64,000 nucleotides of DNA from Neospora caninum Liverpool. Lineage: Eukaryota > Apicomplexa > Conoidasida > Eucoccidiorida > Sarcocystidae. Positions 33,183 to 45,773 of the stretch are shown here, in pieces (the first letter of the stretch is position 1; each line of letters starts with the position of its first letter). The stretch spans positions 5,108,710 through 5,172,709 of the forward strand of contig NC_018398.1 in NCBI RefSeq assembly GCF_000208865.1. The letters are read 5' to 3'. The position numbers and the translations under genes were made by a program. The notes under the pieces were generated by a model, which worked only from the letters and a program-made list of their open reading frames with translations, had not been told where the DNA came from and did no database searches.

Positions 33183-35734
33183 AGCCACTGACAAGGAGGT
33201 GAAGCGCGCGCGGCGCTGCTGAGGCAGCGACAGGGCCCTGAGTTCAGGGCCCGAACAACGCGCAGAATGAAGTCTGGGCACGGACTTGTGATGGGAGAGC
33301 GGCTCAGGGAGTACGGAAATGCGACAGACAGCGGGGGAGTGTAGGAAGCATCTACGTGCGAACCGCCAAAGTTACAAGCTGACGTGCGCGCTGGTCTTTT
33401 TTCTCTCGATGCGCTCCCACATCCTTGCCGCCCACCTTCCTGTGTCGCGCGGTCCTCTGAAACAAACGGCATGTGCTTCCCTTTTTTCCGGTCACTCCAG
33501 ATTTTGTCTACTCGACGCGCAGTGTTTTCCCGCCGACCGTATGGGGCGGCTCCGCGCCCCCTGAGGCGCTTTCTCCCTCGCGACAGTGTGCGCGCCTTGC
33601 GAAGCAGTGCTGTGCTTGTGGAACTTTCGACGTTTGTTTCAAATTCGGTTTTGGAAGGATCAGAGGCGAAGTCTGGGTTTCACCGTACGCTAGCTGCTGA
33701 CCTCGAGGGTTTCGGCGTTGCTTTAAATGTGACGATACACACGCCAGATTCCCCTCACCATTGTCGAACCAGTCCCGTGTGTCTGTGTTCCAGCGATATT
33801 TTTTTTTCGCAAATATGAGGAAAGTTGTGCCTCTGTCGTTACTCGTAAAACTGTCGAAAGAGCTGTTCATGCCACAAAAGAAACTTGCATCCTATCCAAG
33901 AAAACGTTTTTTCTGTTCGCAACCATCTTGTAAAAGAACCTCCCGCGGATGCGGGGACGCTTCATCTCTGCCTTCCTGCGACAGGCACAGGCAGCTTCCC
34001 ACGGCTGCAGTTACACCCCAGACGGGCATCGCTATGAGACGAAAATACCACAGTCACTGCGCAGCACAGAAAAATTCCCTTCGCTCAAAAGAGAGACACG
34101 TCACTGGCTCTGTCGCGCTGTCATGATGGAACGTGATTGCGGCAGTCTCACCTGTACGTAACTCTTGCAGCCCTCGAAAGGTGTTTGCTGCTCTGTGTAC
34201 GGAAAATTCGATTCCACTGAACTAACATAGACCTCCTCTGTCCACAAACACATACACGCTCGTATGCAGACGCAACGCATGAAAATGTAGATATGTGGTT
34301 TTACGCCGAAATGGAGAGGCGGATACACACGACATCGAAATAAACGCTCTTACAGGGAATATCTCTCAAAGTACCTATGGGCCTCCAAATCTCCTTGTGT
34401 AAAGTAGCGGGCGTAAGCGCCAGTGGGTCATGCCATTCAGGGAGAGAGATCATCGTACTCACATGCAACAGCTGCACACCTGTGAAAAATCCGCTCCAGG
34501 CAGGAGTAGAGAGTGTGTCCGGCAAAAGCATTTATTCTTGTAAAAGGGACCAGACAAATATTATGCAATTCGATGCGCGTATCTTTGGTGATGATACATA
34601 TATATATATATATGTATATACATAGGTTGAGAACTCTTGTCTTAGAACCGCGTCGGCGCATGCAAAGGCCGAAAATGCATCGTGTCAGACGGTTACGCAG
34701 GAGGGGGTGGCATGTGTTCTCCAGTTTCTCGATTTCTTCCTCGAACACGAGGCGGCTCGGGGGCTTGCCGCGTTCTTCTTGTGCAAGGACAAATGTGAAC
34801 CAGGACTTGCCACGGACGCTCTGAGTCTTCTTTCGAGTATTGGCGGTGACCATGCGCATGCCGTCTTGCTAGCGACCGAGAGAGGCCGCGACACCGCAAC
34901 CACGTCGTCCCAGCGTTTCCTCACCTGCTCTCGCTCTTTTTTCTGCGTATCTTTCTCCTCTCCCCCGCTACAGACAAAGGCAAAGGCGCGCCTGCCAGCA
35001 AACACAGCGGTGTCGGCGCATCTCGAGCGCGCAGGGTGCCATAGCCGGAGTTGCCGAGCATCTGGGCGGTTCGGGGAAGCGGCTGACACGCATGAGGACG
35101 TTGCAGCGCGTCGTCTCCATTTTTTCTCCTTCTTTGGAGGCGCAGCAGTTTTTCTCTTGGTCGGTTCTGCTCCTCCGTTCTTTGCACCGTTCTTTGCAGG
35201 TCGCAGCTTCGTCCGTCTTCGGTTCGGCGCGGCGGCACACCGTTGACACGGTCCGCTGCGGTGTACATACACTGGACTTGTCGAGAGCCAGTGTGTGGCG
35301 GGAAACCCGCCTTGCGCACTTGTGTGCTTTTGTCGACGTTTTTCGCCCGTGTGACCTCGGTCGCTTCGCTCTGTCGTCGTCTTTTGCGTGTCAGCGAAAG
35401 GTAGCCAGTGGAACCGCCGCTTCCCGTGCACGCGGCTGCCGGTATTCCTCCGTTCTGACGTTTCCCAGCACTCTTGACACTCCGCAGAGAATTTGGCCTG
35501 TTTCCTCTGCAGTTTTTCAGCCGCATCTTGAGAAAGTGCCGTCCGGACGGAGCGATCGATTTTCCACAGCCTTACCGTATATTGACTGCGTTTGGATAAA
35601 TCCGGAGCACTTGGAATCGGTAGAAACAGACGACCTCTACGCTCTAAACCAACAGCCGAACTCGCGGCTACAGGCAGTGGAGGGTGTGCGACAGAGCAAC
35701 GGACTCCCTGCGGCCGGAGAAGCAAAGGTGCAAA
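33183..35734. other. Intergenic region upstream of WRNIP1-like gene
   Basis: No gene is recognised with confidence. It should contain the 3' end of the secreted repeat protein gene and the WRNIP1 promoter and leader. A small TA tract lies at 34599-34621. On the plus strand, about 34690-34890 reads as a protein-like stretch (FLDFFLEHEAARGLAAFFLC...), but no ATG or matching exon could be joined to it. Confidence 0.45.
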
Positions 35735-38700
35735 ATGGAGGGCGCGCTCGGAGAGAGCATACGTCGAGAGACCATCGTGATTGACTCCGACGAAGACGGA
35801 GATGGCGAAGACAGGGAAATGCGGAAGGAGGGTTTGGGCGAAATAGACGAAATAAATGCTGCGTGCATGCGGAAGGGGGGCGGGAATCCGCAGAGCGAGG
35901 CCTGTCTCGAGGACTCGTGGAGAGAGACGCGAGACGGAGCAGAGGAGCAAGACGAAACATTCCAGTTGGAGGAAGACGACTTGCGGCTTTTTTCCGAAGA
36001 ACAACAGATTGAGTGGCTAGAAGAAGAGAGTGCACGCGAGACGCCTCGCGTGTTTTTTATGTGGAACAGCCAGGAGAAATGTTTTCAACAAATTTCTCAC
36101 CCCACTGAGCAACATCTCTCACAGGCCAGCTATGCGTCTCGTCTCTCACAACAGCCAAACTCTCTCCTTCCCTCTTCTACCTCTGTTTCTTCCTCTTCTT
36201 CCTCTACTTTGTCCTCTTCTTCTGTCTCTTCTCCGTCTCTCGTTCTGGGGGTTCCGAGTTCGGGAGCGCGCATTCGAGGTTTGCCTGCCTGGTTTTGTGT
36301 GCCTCTGGAGCACCGCTCTAAGGAGGCGGTGAACGCCCTGTGGCGAGACGTCCTGCGACACACCCAAGTCTACAACTCGCTGCAGAACGGCGGCGCTCCT
36401 CGCCGTCTTCCGGCGGGTTCTTCCGGGACTTCTCCGTCGACGGCGGAGCCTCCCTGCTCGCCGGCTGCTTGTCTCCCCGCCGCCCCGTCCGCGGGCCTCG
36501 CCACCGCGTCAGCAGACTCAGAGGACATGCAGCTCCGCTATCCTCCGTGGCTGTACCTCTCGCGGGGCACTCTGCCCTCACCTGCGCATGCAAGCGACGT
36601 TTGGCAAGAGATTCGCCGCGACGTGGCAGCCTTTTTGAAGAAGGGAGAGACGCGAAGGCGTTCCGCAGGCGCGACAGAAAACCCCAGGGGTCCGCTGGAC
36701 GCGAAAGCAGCGAGCCCGGGAACGGGAAAGTGCGCGAGTTTCCCGGAGTCTTCTCTGCCGTCCAGCGAAGGAGACAGAGGCTACGAACTCTCCGGTCAAG
36801 AAGGGGACCGACGGCAAGGCGCCGACAGTGGAACAAAGGGTGAGTGCTTCCCAGGCAAGGAAGCGAGAGACGAGGCCGCGGGGCTTTGCCATCTTCCCGC
36901 TGCGGCCTCTGCCTCTCTCGCCAAAGGTCCATCGGTGAAACGCGAAACCCGGAACCAAGCTTCTTTCGTCGCGAATCTTTTGCGGCATGCGAGTGGCAAA
37001 ACGAGTCTCAGACCGAACGCTCCCCCAAACCCTTCGCAGCCTGCGTCCGGCCGCCTGGCTTTTCGTCCTGCCTCTTCTTCGGCGTCTTTCTCGCGAGCTC
37101 TGATGCCGACGGCCCGACCGCGAGACGGAGACGCGGGCGAGGATCGGGGCGCGGGTCTCGCTTTCCCGCCAAAGAAGAAATTCGCGTCCCTCGCGAGCGC
37201 AGAATCGAAGCCTTCTGTTCCAGGACTCGCCGGCTCGTCGCGGGGTTCCCAGGCTGCGCCCTACCCGCGGTTTTCTGTCGCTTCCCTGGCGGCGAAGGCG
37301 GTCTTGAAGAAGCCGCCGCAACGCGAAGGCGAGCAGGCACTGCGGTGTTCTCAGAGCGGAACTCACGGAACCGACGAGAAGGCCCGCGAGCGAGGAGAAA
37401 GTTCGCCTTTCACTGGGGACAGCGCGGGAAGTGGAGACGCGCGCCGACGAGACACACAGGTGTACGTGCCTTTGGCGGAACGTCTGCGGCCTACGGTGAG
37501 AGACGGGAAGAAAAAACGGAGTGAAAAGAACAGGAAACCCGCGAGGCAGATGAGGGCTGTCCGCGCGGTGTTCATCTCGCTTCCTGTGTCGTTTTGGTTT
37601 TCCCTGCAGTCGCTAGACGAGTTTGTCGGGCAAACGGAAAGCATCCAAGGAGGCCGCGGGTCGGTTCGAGAGCTCATGGAGGTGAGGCGCGTCTGGGATC
37701 AAGGTGCCAAAGAGAGCGTTCAATTCGGCTTTCCCCTTTCTCTCGGTCTGCGGCTTCTCCCTCTCCGTTATCCTTTTTCGCCCGCTCCTCTCGTCCTCTC
37801 TTCTTCTTTCTCTCCCTCTCCCTTCTTCCGTCCTTCTTCCTCGCCTTCCTCTTCTTCCTCGCCTTCCTCTTCTTCCTCTTCTCCCTCTTCTTCCTCTTCT
37901 TCCTCTTCTCCCTCTCTTCATCGGACTCGTTCTCTCTCGTCTTCTGTCTCTGCCTGTCTCTTTATCTGTCTTCCTCTTTCTTCTCCTCTCTCGCCCCCGC
38001 GCTTCTTTTCCCTCACCCTCTTTCTTCTAGGCTCCCCCACGTTTTTTCACTTGGGGCAATGTGATGCAGAACTCGTCCGATTCGTCGAGCGAGGCAGCTC
38101 CACTCTCTCTCCTGACTGCTTAAAAAACATGCCACAAGTGGATTCTAATGACGTGCGAGCGCACCTCCCGGCGAGAACGCTGTGACAGCACGGAGCGTTT
38201 CGTCGCCGCGTTTTCGCCACGGAACGAACCCTACGCGCGCGGCTTGTCTCGAACAGCTCTCAGCCGGGTGACGACTTTTTTTGGCATGCGTTTCCTTCTC
38301 TCAGGCTGGTCACATTCCCTCATTGATTCTCTGGGGTCCTCCGGGCTGCGGCAAGACGACCCTCGCGCTTCTGGCCGGGCGGTGCACGAACCGAAAGTCG
38401 CCGCTCTCTCTGCCTCCCGTGTTCAAAAAGATGTCTGCTGTGACTTGTGGAGTGAACGACGTGCGGAAGGTAGGGCCGACGCAGGAAGAAGTGCGCCGGA
38501 CAAAAGCATGAAAAGAAGAAAAAAGGGCGAGACGACGAAGGAGAAAGAACTAAAGCGGCGAGTAGATTTTCGCGTAGATACGCGTCTCCCCTTGCCGCAG
38601 TCACGAGATGTTACGAAAAGGAGTCTGAAAAACAGTGCGCGTGTCTGTTCTTGTCTGTTCAGTCCAAAGCGAAGCCGCAAATCTTGAACTGTTCCTTTTT

Positions 38701-39206
38701 TGTTTTTTTCCTCTGTCGGAGAGCGCAGCTCCGTCTCTCGCCGGGGTGTCCTCCAGGAAGAGCGTGGCCTTTGTCCTTTGTCTCTCCTCTTCTTCGCCGA
38801 AGGGCCGTTTACTGTGTGTCTCTCGGTCTCTGCAGTGGATAAAGGTTTTTGTCTTCTCTTCCTTGTTCGCCTCCTCCAGGTTGTTCAAGAGGCTCTCACG
38901 CTTCGGGCGACGACGAAGCAGAAAACCATTCTCTTCCTCGACGAAATCCATCGCTTCAACAAGGTAAGGTGCATCGACACGGTGCGGAAAAAAAGGAGGG
39001 GGAAGTCCCCGAACACGCGTAGGCGCCGGTGCGCAAATCCGGTGGGAAAGGCCCAGCATCACAGGCAAAGCGTGCAGATGAAAGCATGAATCATGAAGAA
39101 AGAAGAAAAACAGAGGACGAAAGAATAGAACATGAAGAAGAAATGTGACCTTTCTGCTCTTGTCAACAAACTCATGCACGTCTATACATATTTATATATA
39201 CAGATT

Positions 39207-39280
<74 letters not shown>

Positions 39281-39310
39281 TACTCCTAGGCCTCTATGTT
39301 TATACAAATA

Positions 39311-39375
<65 letters not shown>

Positions 39376-40217
39376 AAAGATACGGGTGGTTAGTCGTCGC
39401 CGGTTTCGGTGAGAAAGGCCTGGGTTTTGACGACGGGAAGCATAAATTCGAGTGAAACAATAGACGCGTTTTGAACCCTTTTTCCTTTCATCCTGTTTCT
39501 CAAGGCGCAACAGGACGCGCTGTTGCCCCACGTCGAGAGTGGAACGGTCACTCTCATTGGCGCCACGACGGAAAACCCGTGAGTGTCTCGCCGGTCCGAA
39601 GAAGAAAAAAGAAGAACCAAAGCAGACGAGGAAGAGAACACGGGGCATGAGATACACGGCGGAGCCAGTTTGGAACTGAAACCACCAAAAGGCGCGAAAC
39701 TTTCTCAGGCTTCCATTGCCCGTTATGGCGCGAAACGACAAGCGACCTCGCGGTGCTTCGTTCAAGAGCTTAGCTCTGTAAAACTGCGTCTTCGGTCGCG
39801 TTTTTGATCCATCGTCGTCCGTCACGATGCGTGCGCGTGCCTTGTCTCGTGTCTGTATGTACACCTGACCGCAACACTGCGCCGCCGTTTCTGTGTTCCT
39901 CAAGGTGCGTTGCATGCTCGGCTCTTTGAATTCTCGTTTGGTTTCTTGGTAGGTCTTTTGAAGTCAACCGAGCACTTCTCTCACGCTGTCGCGTTTGCAA
40001 GCTGGAGCCTCTCACCGAAGACAACCTAACGGTCATTCTCCAGCGCGCGGCGAAAGAGGAAAAGTAAACGAAAATGCTTCCGTCTGTCTCAGTATCGAGA
40101 TCGAGCGATAGAGATATGGATTGCGACATGTGCCTATTGTGCATCACGGTAACTAGACAACTGTGTATCTCCACGTTTTTAGAGTGGAACTTCCCCAGGC
40201 AGAGACATGTGTATAGG

Positions 40218-40254
<37 letters not shown>

Positions 40255-43200
40255 TTTGCGGCAATGCAGAGGAACGAAAACTGGGGCAAATATATATACC
40301 GATATATGTATATACATGTTTCATCACATACTACATTTACGTATACACAGACTTGCATTCATATATATATATATATATATATTTATGTATACCTGTTTGC
40401 GTACATACTGGAGAAACAGCATAGGTGGATATGAATTTGTATGTGTGCGTTTGCATTGCCAAGGCGGGGTCCAATCTTCGGCTGCGCGCGTTTTCAGTTA
40501 GCAAAGCGTCAGGCATCGTCGCCAGCGACAGTCTCTGACTTTTTTTCTTTTCAGCGTGACGGTCACCGAGGCAGCCGTCCGGGTGCTCTGCAGTGAGGCC
40601 TCCCGGCGAATCGAAAACGCAGCAAAGCGGAGGGAGACGCGATCCCCGAAAAGCAGGAGCGAACGATCACGCAAAGAGACAGAAAGACACGAAGCGAGAG
40701 GCGCTTGACAGAGGCCGGGGAGGGGCAAGAAAGGCGAGACACTTGGCGAGGAAAGCGGGCGGGAGAAAGTCAGGGTGGCCGATGATGACCACGCGTCGGT
40801 TTCGGTTTTCTCTCCTTTTCGCTCCGGTGCCTTCCGCCTGGGTGTGCGTGTCCTCACAAGCTGCCTTCTCGTTCTCGCATTTTGCCTCGTCTCCTTGCAG
40901 GACTGGCCGACGGCGATGCCAGGCGTGCCCTCAACATGTAAGAGACAAAGAAACGGAGTTCACACAGAATGCCTGTGCATGTATCCACATATACAGATAT
41001 GTGCTTCTACATATATATATATATATATGCATGTATCTGGACTGCTATGTAAATAGGTATCTTTGTGTGTACGTCGTCAACTGTAAATATCTGTGTGTGT
41101 CGATGCATGCCTGTGCGTGTTTATGCAAATACGGCCCTCTGTGTGTCACCGCGCTTGAGCGGTTCTCTGCACCGTCTCGTTTGTCTCCCGTTCTCTTTGG
41201 TTCGTTTCTGGGTGTTTTCTTGGCGGCTCTAGGCTAGAGAACGCAATCCACCACGAACGCTCAGAGGTAAAAACCAAGGATGCAAGCAAGCAGCAGCGCG
41301 AGGCATGCCCACAGCCTCTCCATTCTTCTTCCCCTCCTCCGTCAGCCTCTCCTCCGTCCCCCTCTCCGTCCCAAGCGCCTCCCGGGTGTTTGAGTTCTCG
41401 AGAAGACGGCGTCTGTCGCGAGAGACAGGAGACTGTTGTGGATGTCTCTTCTCTGGAGAGCGTAGGTGCGTGAAGGCGTGAAGCAAGACAGAGGAAAACG
41501 GGGGGGGGGCTAGGAAGAACGCCCCAGGGGTCGGCGAGAACAACGAAGGAAACGGGGGAACAGTGAATCGGCAGAGACGTTTGCCGCAGACGCACGAAAC
41601 CCGGAAAAAGACAAACGCGAGCGACACGCTTGCGAGGAAGCACGCGGGCGCTGCAGAAGGCCAAAACGCGAAAAAAGCGCATGCGCGGCCTATGCATGCT
41701 TCCTTCACATCTTCGTCGTCAGCATCTGTCTTCGCTTTCCCTGTCTTTGATTTTTTCCAGCAACGAAATCTCATCTCATTTATGACAAGAATCGGGACTG
41801 CTACTACGACTTGATTTCTGCTCTTCATAAGAGTGTTCGGGGTGAGTTTTCCTTCTCGCGTGCATCTCTGATTTTGTTCTCTCTCTCCGTGGCTTTCTTG
41901 GTTCGTTCTGGCCGGCTTTGAACACAAGAGCCCGTGCGGCTACTTCAGATGCATGCACCAAAGGACGCAACGACGACGACCCTACACATATATCCACATC
42001 TCTATCCACATATACATCATATATATATATGCTTGTAGATGTCGAGGCAGGGTTTATACCGTCGAAACAGGGCGATGCTTACTCATACACCGTTACGGAG
42101 TGGGGTGCATGTGACCAACTCTCTCTGCTCCTCCAGATCGACCGTCGGAAGTCTCGACACCAACACGCGCCCCAGCATATTTGCATATACATGCACTTAC
42201 ACATATATAAATAAATATATACATATGCTTCTATACATATCTATGGATGTACATGTCTCCAGGCGCTTACCTCTAGTGTATTTCGTCGTATATGTGTATA
42301 GAGTTGTATGTGCAAAGTGCTGGGGGTCTGGGGCTCTGTGGTTTCTTGCATAACAGGCGGTGACAGGCGTCGGAGACGCGAACGCGTGTCTGTCTGTCTG
42401 TTTGCTTTCTCTCCAGGAAGTGACGAACACGCCGCAGTGTATTACCTCACCCGGATGCTCGAAGCGGGTGAAGATCCTCTCAAGATTGCTCGCCGTATTG
42501 TCCGAATGGCGTCTGAGGTGAGGAAGGAACAGCCGCGCGGGAGCATCCTATGCCTGAGTTTGCGCAGCCACACGTGCGTCTCCTTTTTGTCTAAAGATGA
42601 TCCCTCCCGGTGTATTTGCCTGTCTTTCCGCTATCACTGTGGGGCTCTTTCTCAGGATATCGGGCTGGCAGATCCTTCAGCTTTACCCCTCTGTGTCGCA
42701 GCCTACCAGGCGTCGCACTTCACAGGAATGCCCGAATGTTCGACGGCTCTCGCCATGGCAGTCATCTATCTGTGCAAATGCCCAAAATCCAATGCCGTTG
42801 ACCTGGGTGAGAACATCTATGGATTCAATGGAGTCTCCTAATGGCCTATGTATATGTATGTATATATATATATATGCTGGTACTACCTAGGAGCATCTGC
42901 AGATTTGTAGTCTGGAGTGTTCATACATACGCATGCATCTGGGCCCCCGCTTTTGTGTCATTTGCGTTGACACACATATTTCCATATATCTACGCATCTA
43001 CCTATATCTACTTGTAGATGCATATCCGTACCTATATGAATAGATATATATATGTGCTTTCCATGTCTTTGGGCAGCGTACAGTAAAGCCAAGAGTCTCA
43101 TCCAGGAACATCCAGATGCACCAGTTCCGCTTCATCTTCGGAATGCTCCCACGAAACTCATGGCGCAACTTGGCTACGGGCGCGGCTACGTCCACACCAA

Positions 43201-43339
43201 CCAGCCTGCGGCGACTCTGCCGCAGTTCCAGTCTGCGGACTATCGCGCACAAACGTACCTCCCCGAGGCGCTCCTCGGCACCAAAATCGTTCCGAATATA
43301 GGCCGACCCGCCTCTCGGGGTGGCTGGTGTCCACAGTAG
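35735..43339 (+). CDS. WRNIP1: WRNIP1/MgsA/RarA-family AAA+ ATPase
   Basis: Thirteen exons, all GT-AG and in phase: 35735-37495, 37610-37681, 38305-38469, 38880-38963, 39505-39578, 39953-40063, 40555-40592, 40901-40937, 41233-41465, 41761-41841, 42417-42517, 42656-42806 and 43077-43339 (1056 residues). The family acts at stalled replication forks. Walker A is GPPGCGKT (622-629), Walker [10 protein letters not shown] (about 685), sensor 1 GATTENPSF. Then come [29 protein letters not shown], the MgsA-specific [55 protein letters not shown] and [21 protein letters not shown]. The first ~580 residues are unconserved, acidic then Ser/Pro-rich. I see no zinc-finger pattern there like the ubiquitin-binding finger of human WRNIP1. 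Exon 9 carries a ~65-residue Ser/Pro insertion. The start is in a strong GCAAAATGG context. Confidence 0.93.
39199..39373. repeat. (TA)n microsatellite block in WRNIP1 intron 4
   Basis: Several TA tracts with short GTATATG and unique interruptions occupy about 175 bases of the intron between exons 4 and 5. Confidence 0.88.
40219..40382. repeat. (TA)n microsatellites in WRNIP1 intron 6
   Basis: Two TA tracts (about 40221-40251 and 40361-40382) flank a short unique stretch in the intron between exons 6 and 7. Confidence 0.85.
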
Positions 43340-43932
43340 GCCACTGGGCCGGCAGAGGGGAGCTGTGGAGTTGGGAAAACGTGAAACGCAGACGGTGCGG
43401 CGGCTGCGGAGAGAGCAAGTGAGTCATCGGGTCCGCAGCTATGGGAAAGTGCGCAGTAGCGACGGCTCCCTACACAGACACGCGTTACAGCGCATAGCTG
43501 AGTGTGCATGTGTCGACGGCGCGGCCGTTGCATGCAGCCCGTCGTTTTCCATGGGAAAACCAGGACGGTTTCGACTGCGAGAGTAGAGTTGAAAAGCGAC
43601 CCCACTGTGCTTGAGACGCTGAGGGCCATAGTGGGGGGTAGGTTCGTGTATGACGCTCATGCGCAGGTGAAGGGCGTTACGCGACGCCTGGACAAAGACG
43701 CAAACGCGGGGAAAACGAGAGAGGTGCGTGAGCAACGGGTGAAACAGGCTGCACAGACGCTTTTACCGTTTACAAAGTGTGTGAGCAAGTCGGCACTGCT
43801 TGGACAAGTCGGCTGTTCGACACCTCAACTACTGTCGCTTAGATACAACTTTGGTCTTCGCCGAAAAATTTTCGCTGTTTTCCCCTATTTCGTTGCCTGC
43901 AGCACACAGCACACAAAAACACGGTGCAGCAT

Positions 43933-43975
<43 letters not shown>

Positions 43976-45773
43976 CATAAATAATATATAAATATAAATA
44001 TATATATATACACAAATAATATATAAATATATATATATATATATGTAGGCAGATGTGCAGAGAGGGAGAGAGACATTCGTTTACGTTCGCGTAGAGATAG
44101 ATCTCTCACGCACAGGTTTCGCGTCAGGCTGTTCGACTTGGTTTTCTTCAGCAAACCATGCTCGATACCGACACAATGTTTAACCCTGTAACTCCCGTGG
44201 CGTGCGATCACCTCTCTTATTCTACACGGAAGAAAAGGAATTGCGGTTTCTACTACGATTTCATCCGGAATGAAACGCGCAACTGCGTTTCTCTATACGG
44301 TTTTTGTTTGTGTAACTGGCGCAACGAGGGCCTTCCGCGCCGCTCCCCTCTACACTGAACGGCCTTCGTCTTTCCTGGTTTTCTCGTGACGTGAGAAGGG
44401 AAAATTGGGGGCAAAGCGTTGGCTCACAACGTTCGATGAAGTCCACCTGCCACGCATTAGGCGAGAAACGAGTGTGCAGCGTTGGGTTTCTTCTCCGTCG
44501 CTCCACTTCGTCAGGTGAAAAATGGAAAGAAAAGTTTAGGCAGGACGATTTCGGAAAATGTTGTCGTCCTGGCCTCGCGCCGTGTCTCCCTTGTTCCTTT
44601 CTCTAGCTGCGCACGAAACGGTGCGACACGGAGGGGGTGTTGCCTACGGAGAGAGCATACACGCTCTCTGTGTGTCGCGCTAAATTGAACTCCATCGTCG
44701 AAAAGCGTCTTCGCCTCTGTCGCTGAGAGGCAGGAAACCTGGGATAGCGACCCACGTTGAAAGAGCTACATTTTTAAAAGTATCGCGGTCTCTGCGCCGT
44801 GACGGACGAGGCATAGGCGTTCACCACACAGACGCCCTGGCCCGTTTCCGATCCGATCGCTTAATTGAATCACAGAAAAACGTGACCGCACTGGCTTACA
44901 AATCAAATCCTTTCACGCGCAACAGCGGTGGGACAGCATACACGTTCTTCAGTGCGTCGGTTCCCCCTGTTTTTACACTCTCGCGGCGAAAACGAACTTC
45001 AGAGGCCAAGAGGCAAACGCGTCAAAGCGTTTCCCCCACATAGATCAACACATGTGAACAAATCGTTGACCGCACATGTCTCGTGTCCTCCTGGCCCAGA
45101 CAGGAGAAACCCCGAAGAATAAAGAGACAGATAGCGTCCCGCCCTGAGAAAAGTGTGGAAGCGTATTCCACAATGGAAGAGAGGAAACATGAAATCAGTT
45201 GCGTGCTTCATTCCCGCAGCTCTCATCGAAAGAAGCGGCCAGGCTAGAAGATGCACCCTAGGCTCTTTGAATAGAGGAAGCTCCGAGATGGATTGTCGCT
45301 TGCATCTCTGCAATTTCAGAGTGTGATCGTCTGCCTGTCGTTTTCGCGCATTTGCCATCTCTTCCTGCTTCTCGCTTTCCCACCGCGAACCATCCTCGCT
45401 ACCGTGCCTGTTCCCTCCCCTTCGAGGGCAAACGCACAGCTGTCGTTCTCTTTCTGCGTTTTCCCAGTCTCTGTGCGTCGCGCGCGTTCTCCAAACACGC
45501 AGCGCTCCTCTTCTCACCCAACTGTAAGCCTCCTGCCGGGGCGTCGCGACTCAAGTGGACGGCGAGCGTCCGGTTGGTTCCTTAAAACTGCATTCCTTGC
45601 GATGCGTGTGGGTCTACCTGAAGCAAGCGAAAAGGCTGAAGGCCTCCATGCATCTGCACTTACTACACCGTGCCGGAAGAGCAAGACAGCCCACGTCTTC
45701 ATCTGCCGTCCATCTGCTAGGCAGTGTGAGGCAGTGTGGCAGTTTTCGCCCCGACGTGTCGGTTGCGCTCCAG
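43340..45773. other. Convergent intergenic region between WRNIP1 and Cys-module gene
   Basis: Two genes end toward each other across 2.4 kb. A TA-rich block lies at 43935-44045. Open frames are short and carry no motif. No gene is recognised. Confidence 0.55.
43935..44045. repeat. (TA)n microsatellite block
   Basis: TA dinucleotide tracts broken by AATAAATA-type interruptions, in the convergent region downstream of WRNIP1. Confidence 0.88.

Noticed and set aside
34685..36004. A 439-codon minus-strand frame upstream of WRNIP1
   Set aside because: It overlaps the coding first exon of WRNIP1, has Arg/Ser-rich random composition and no motif.
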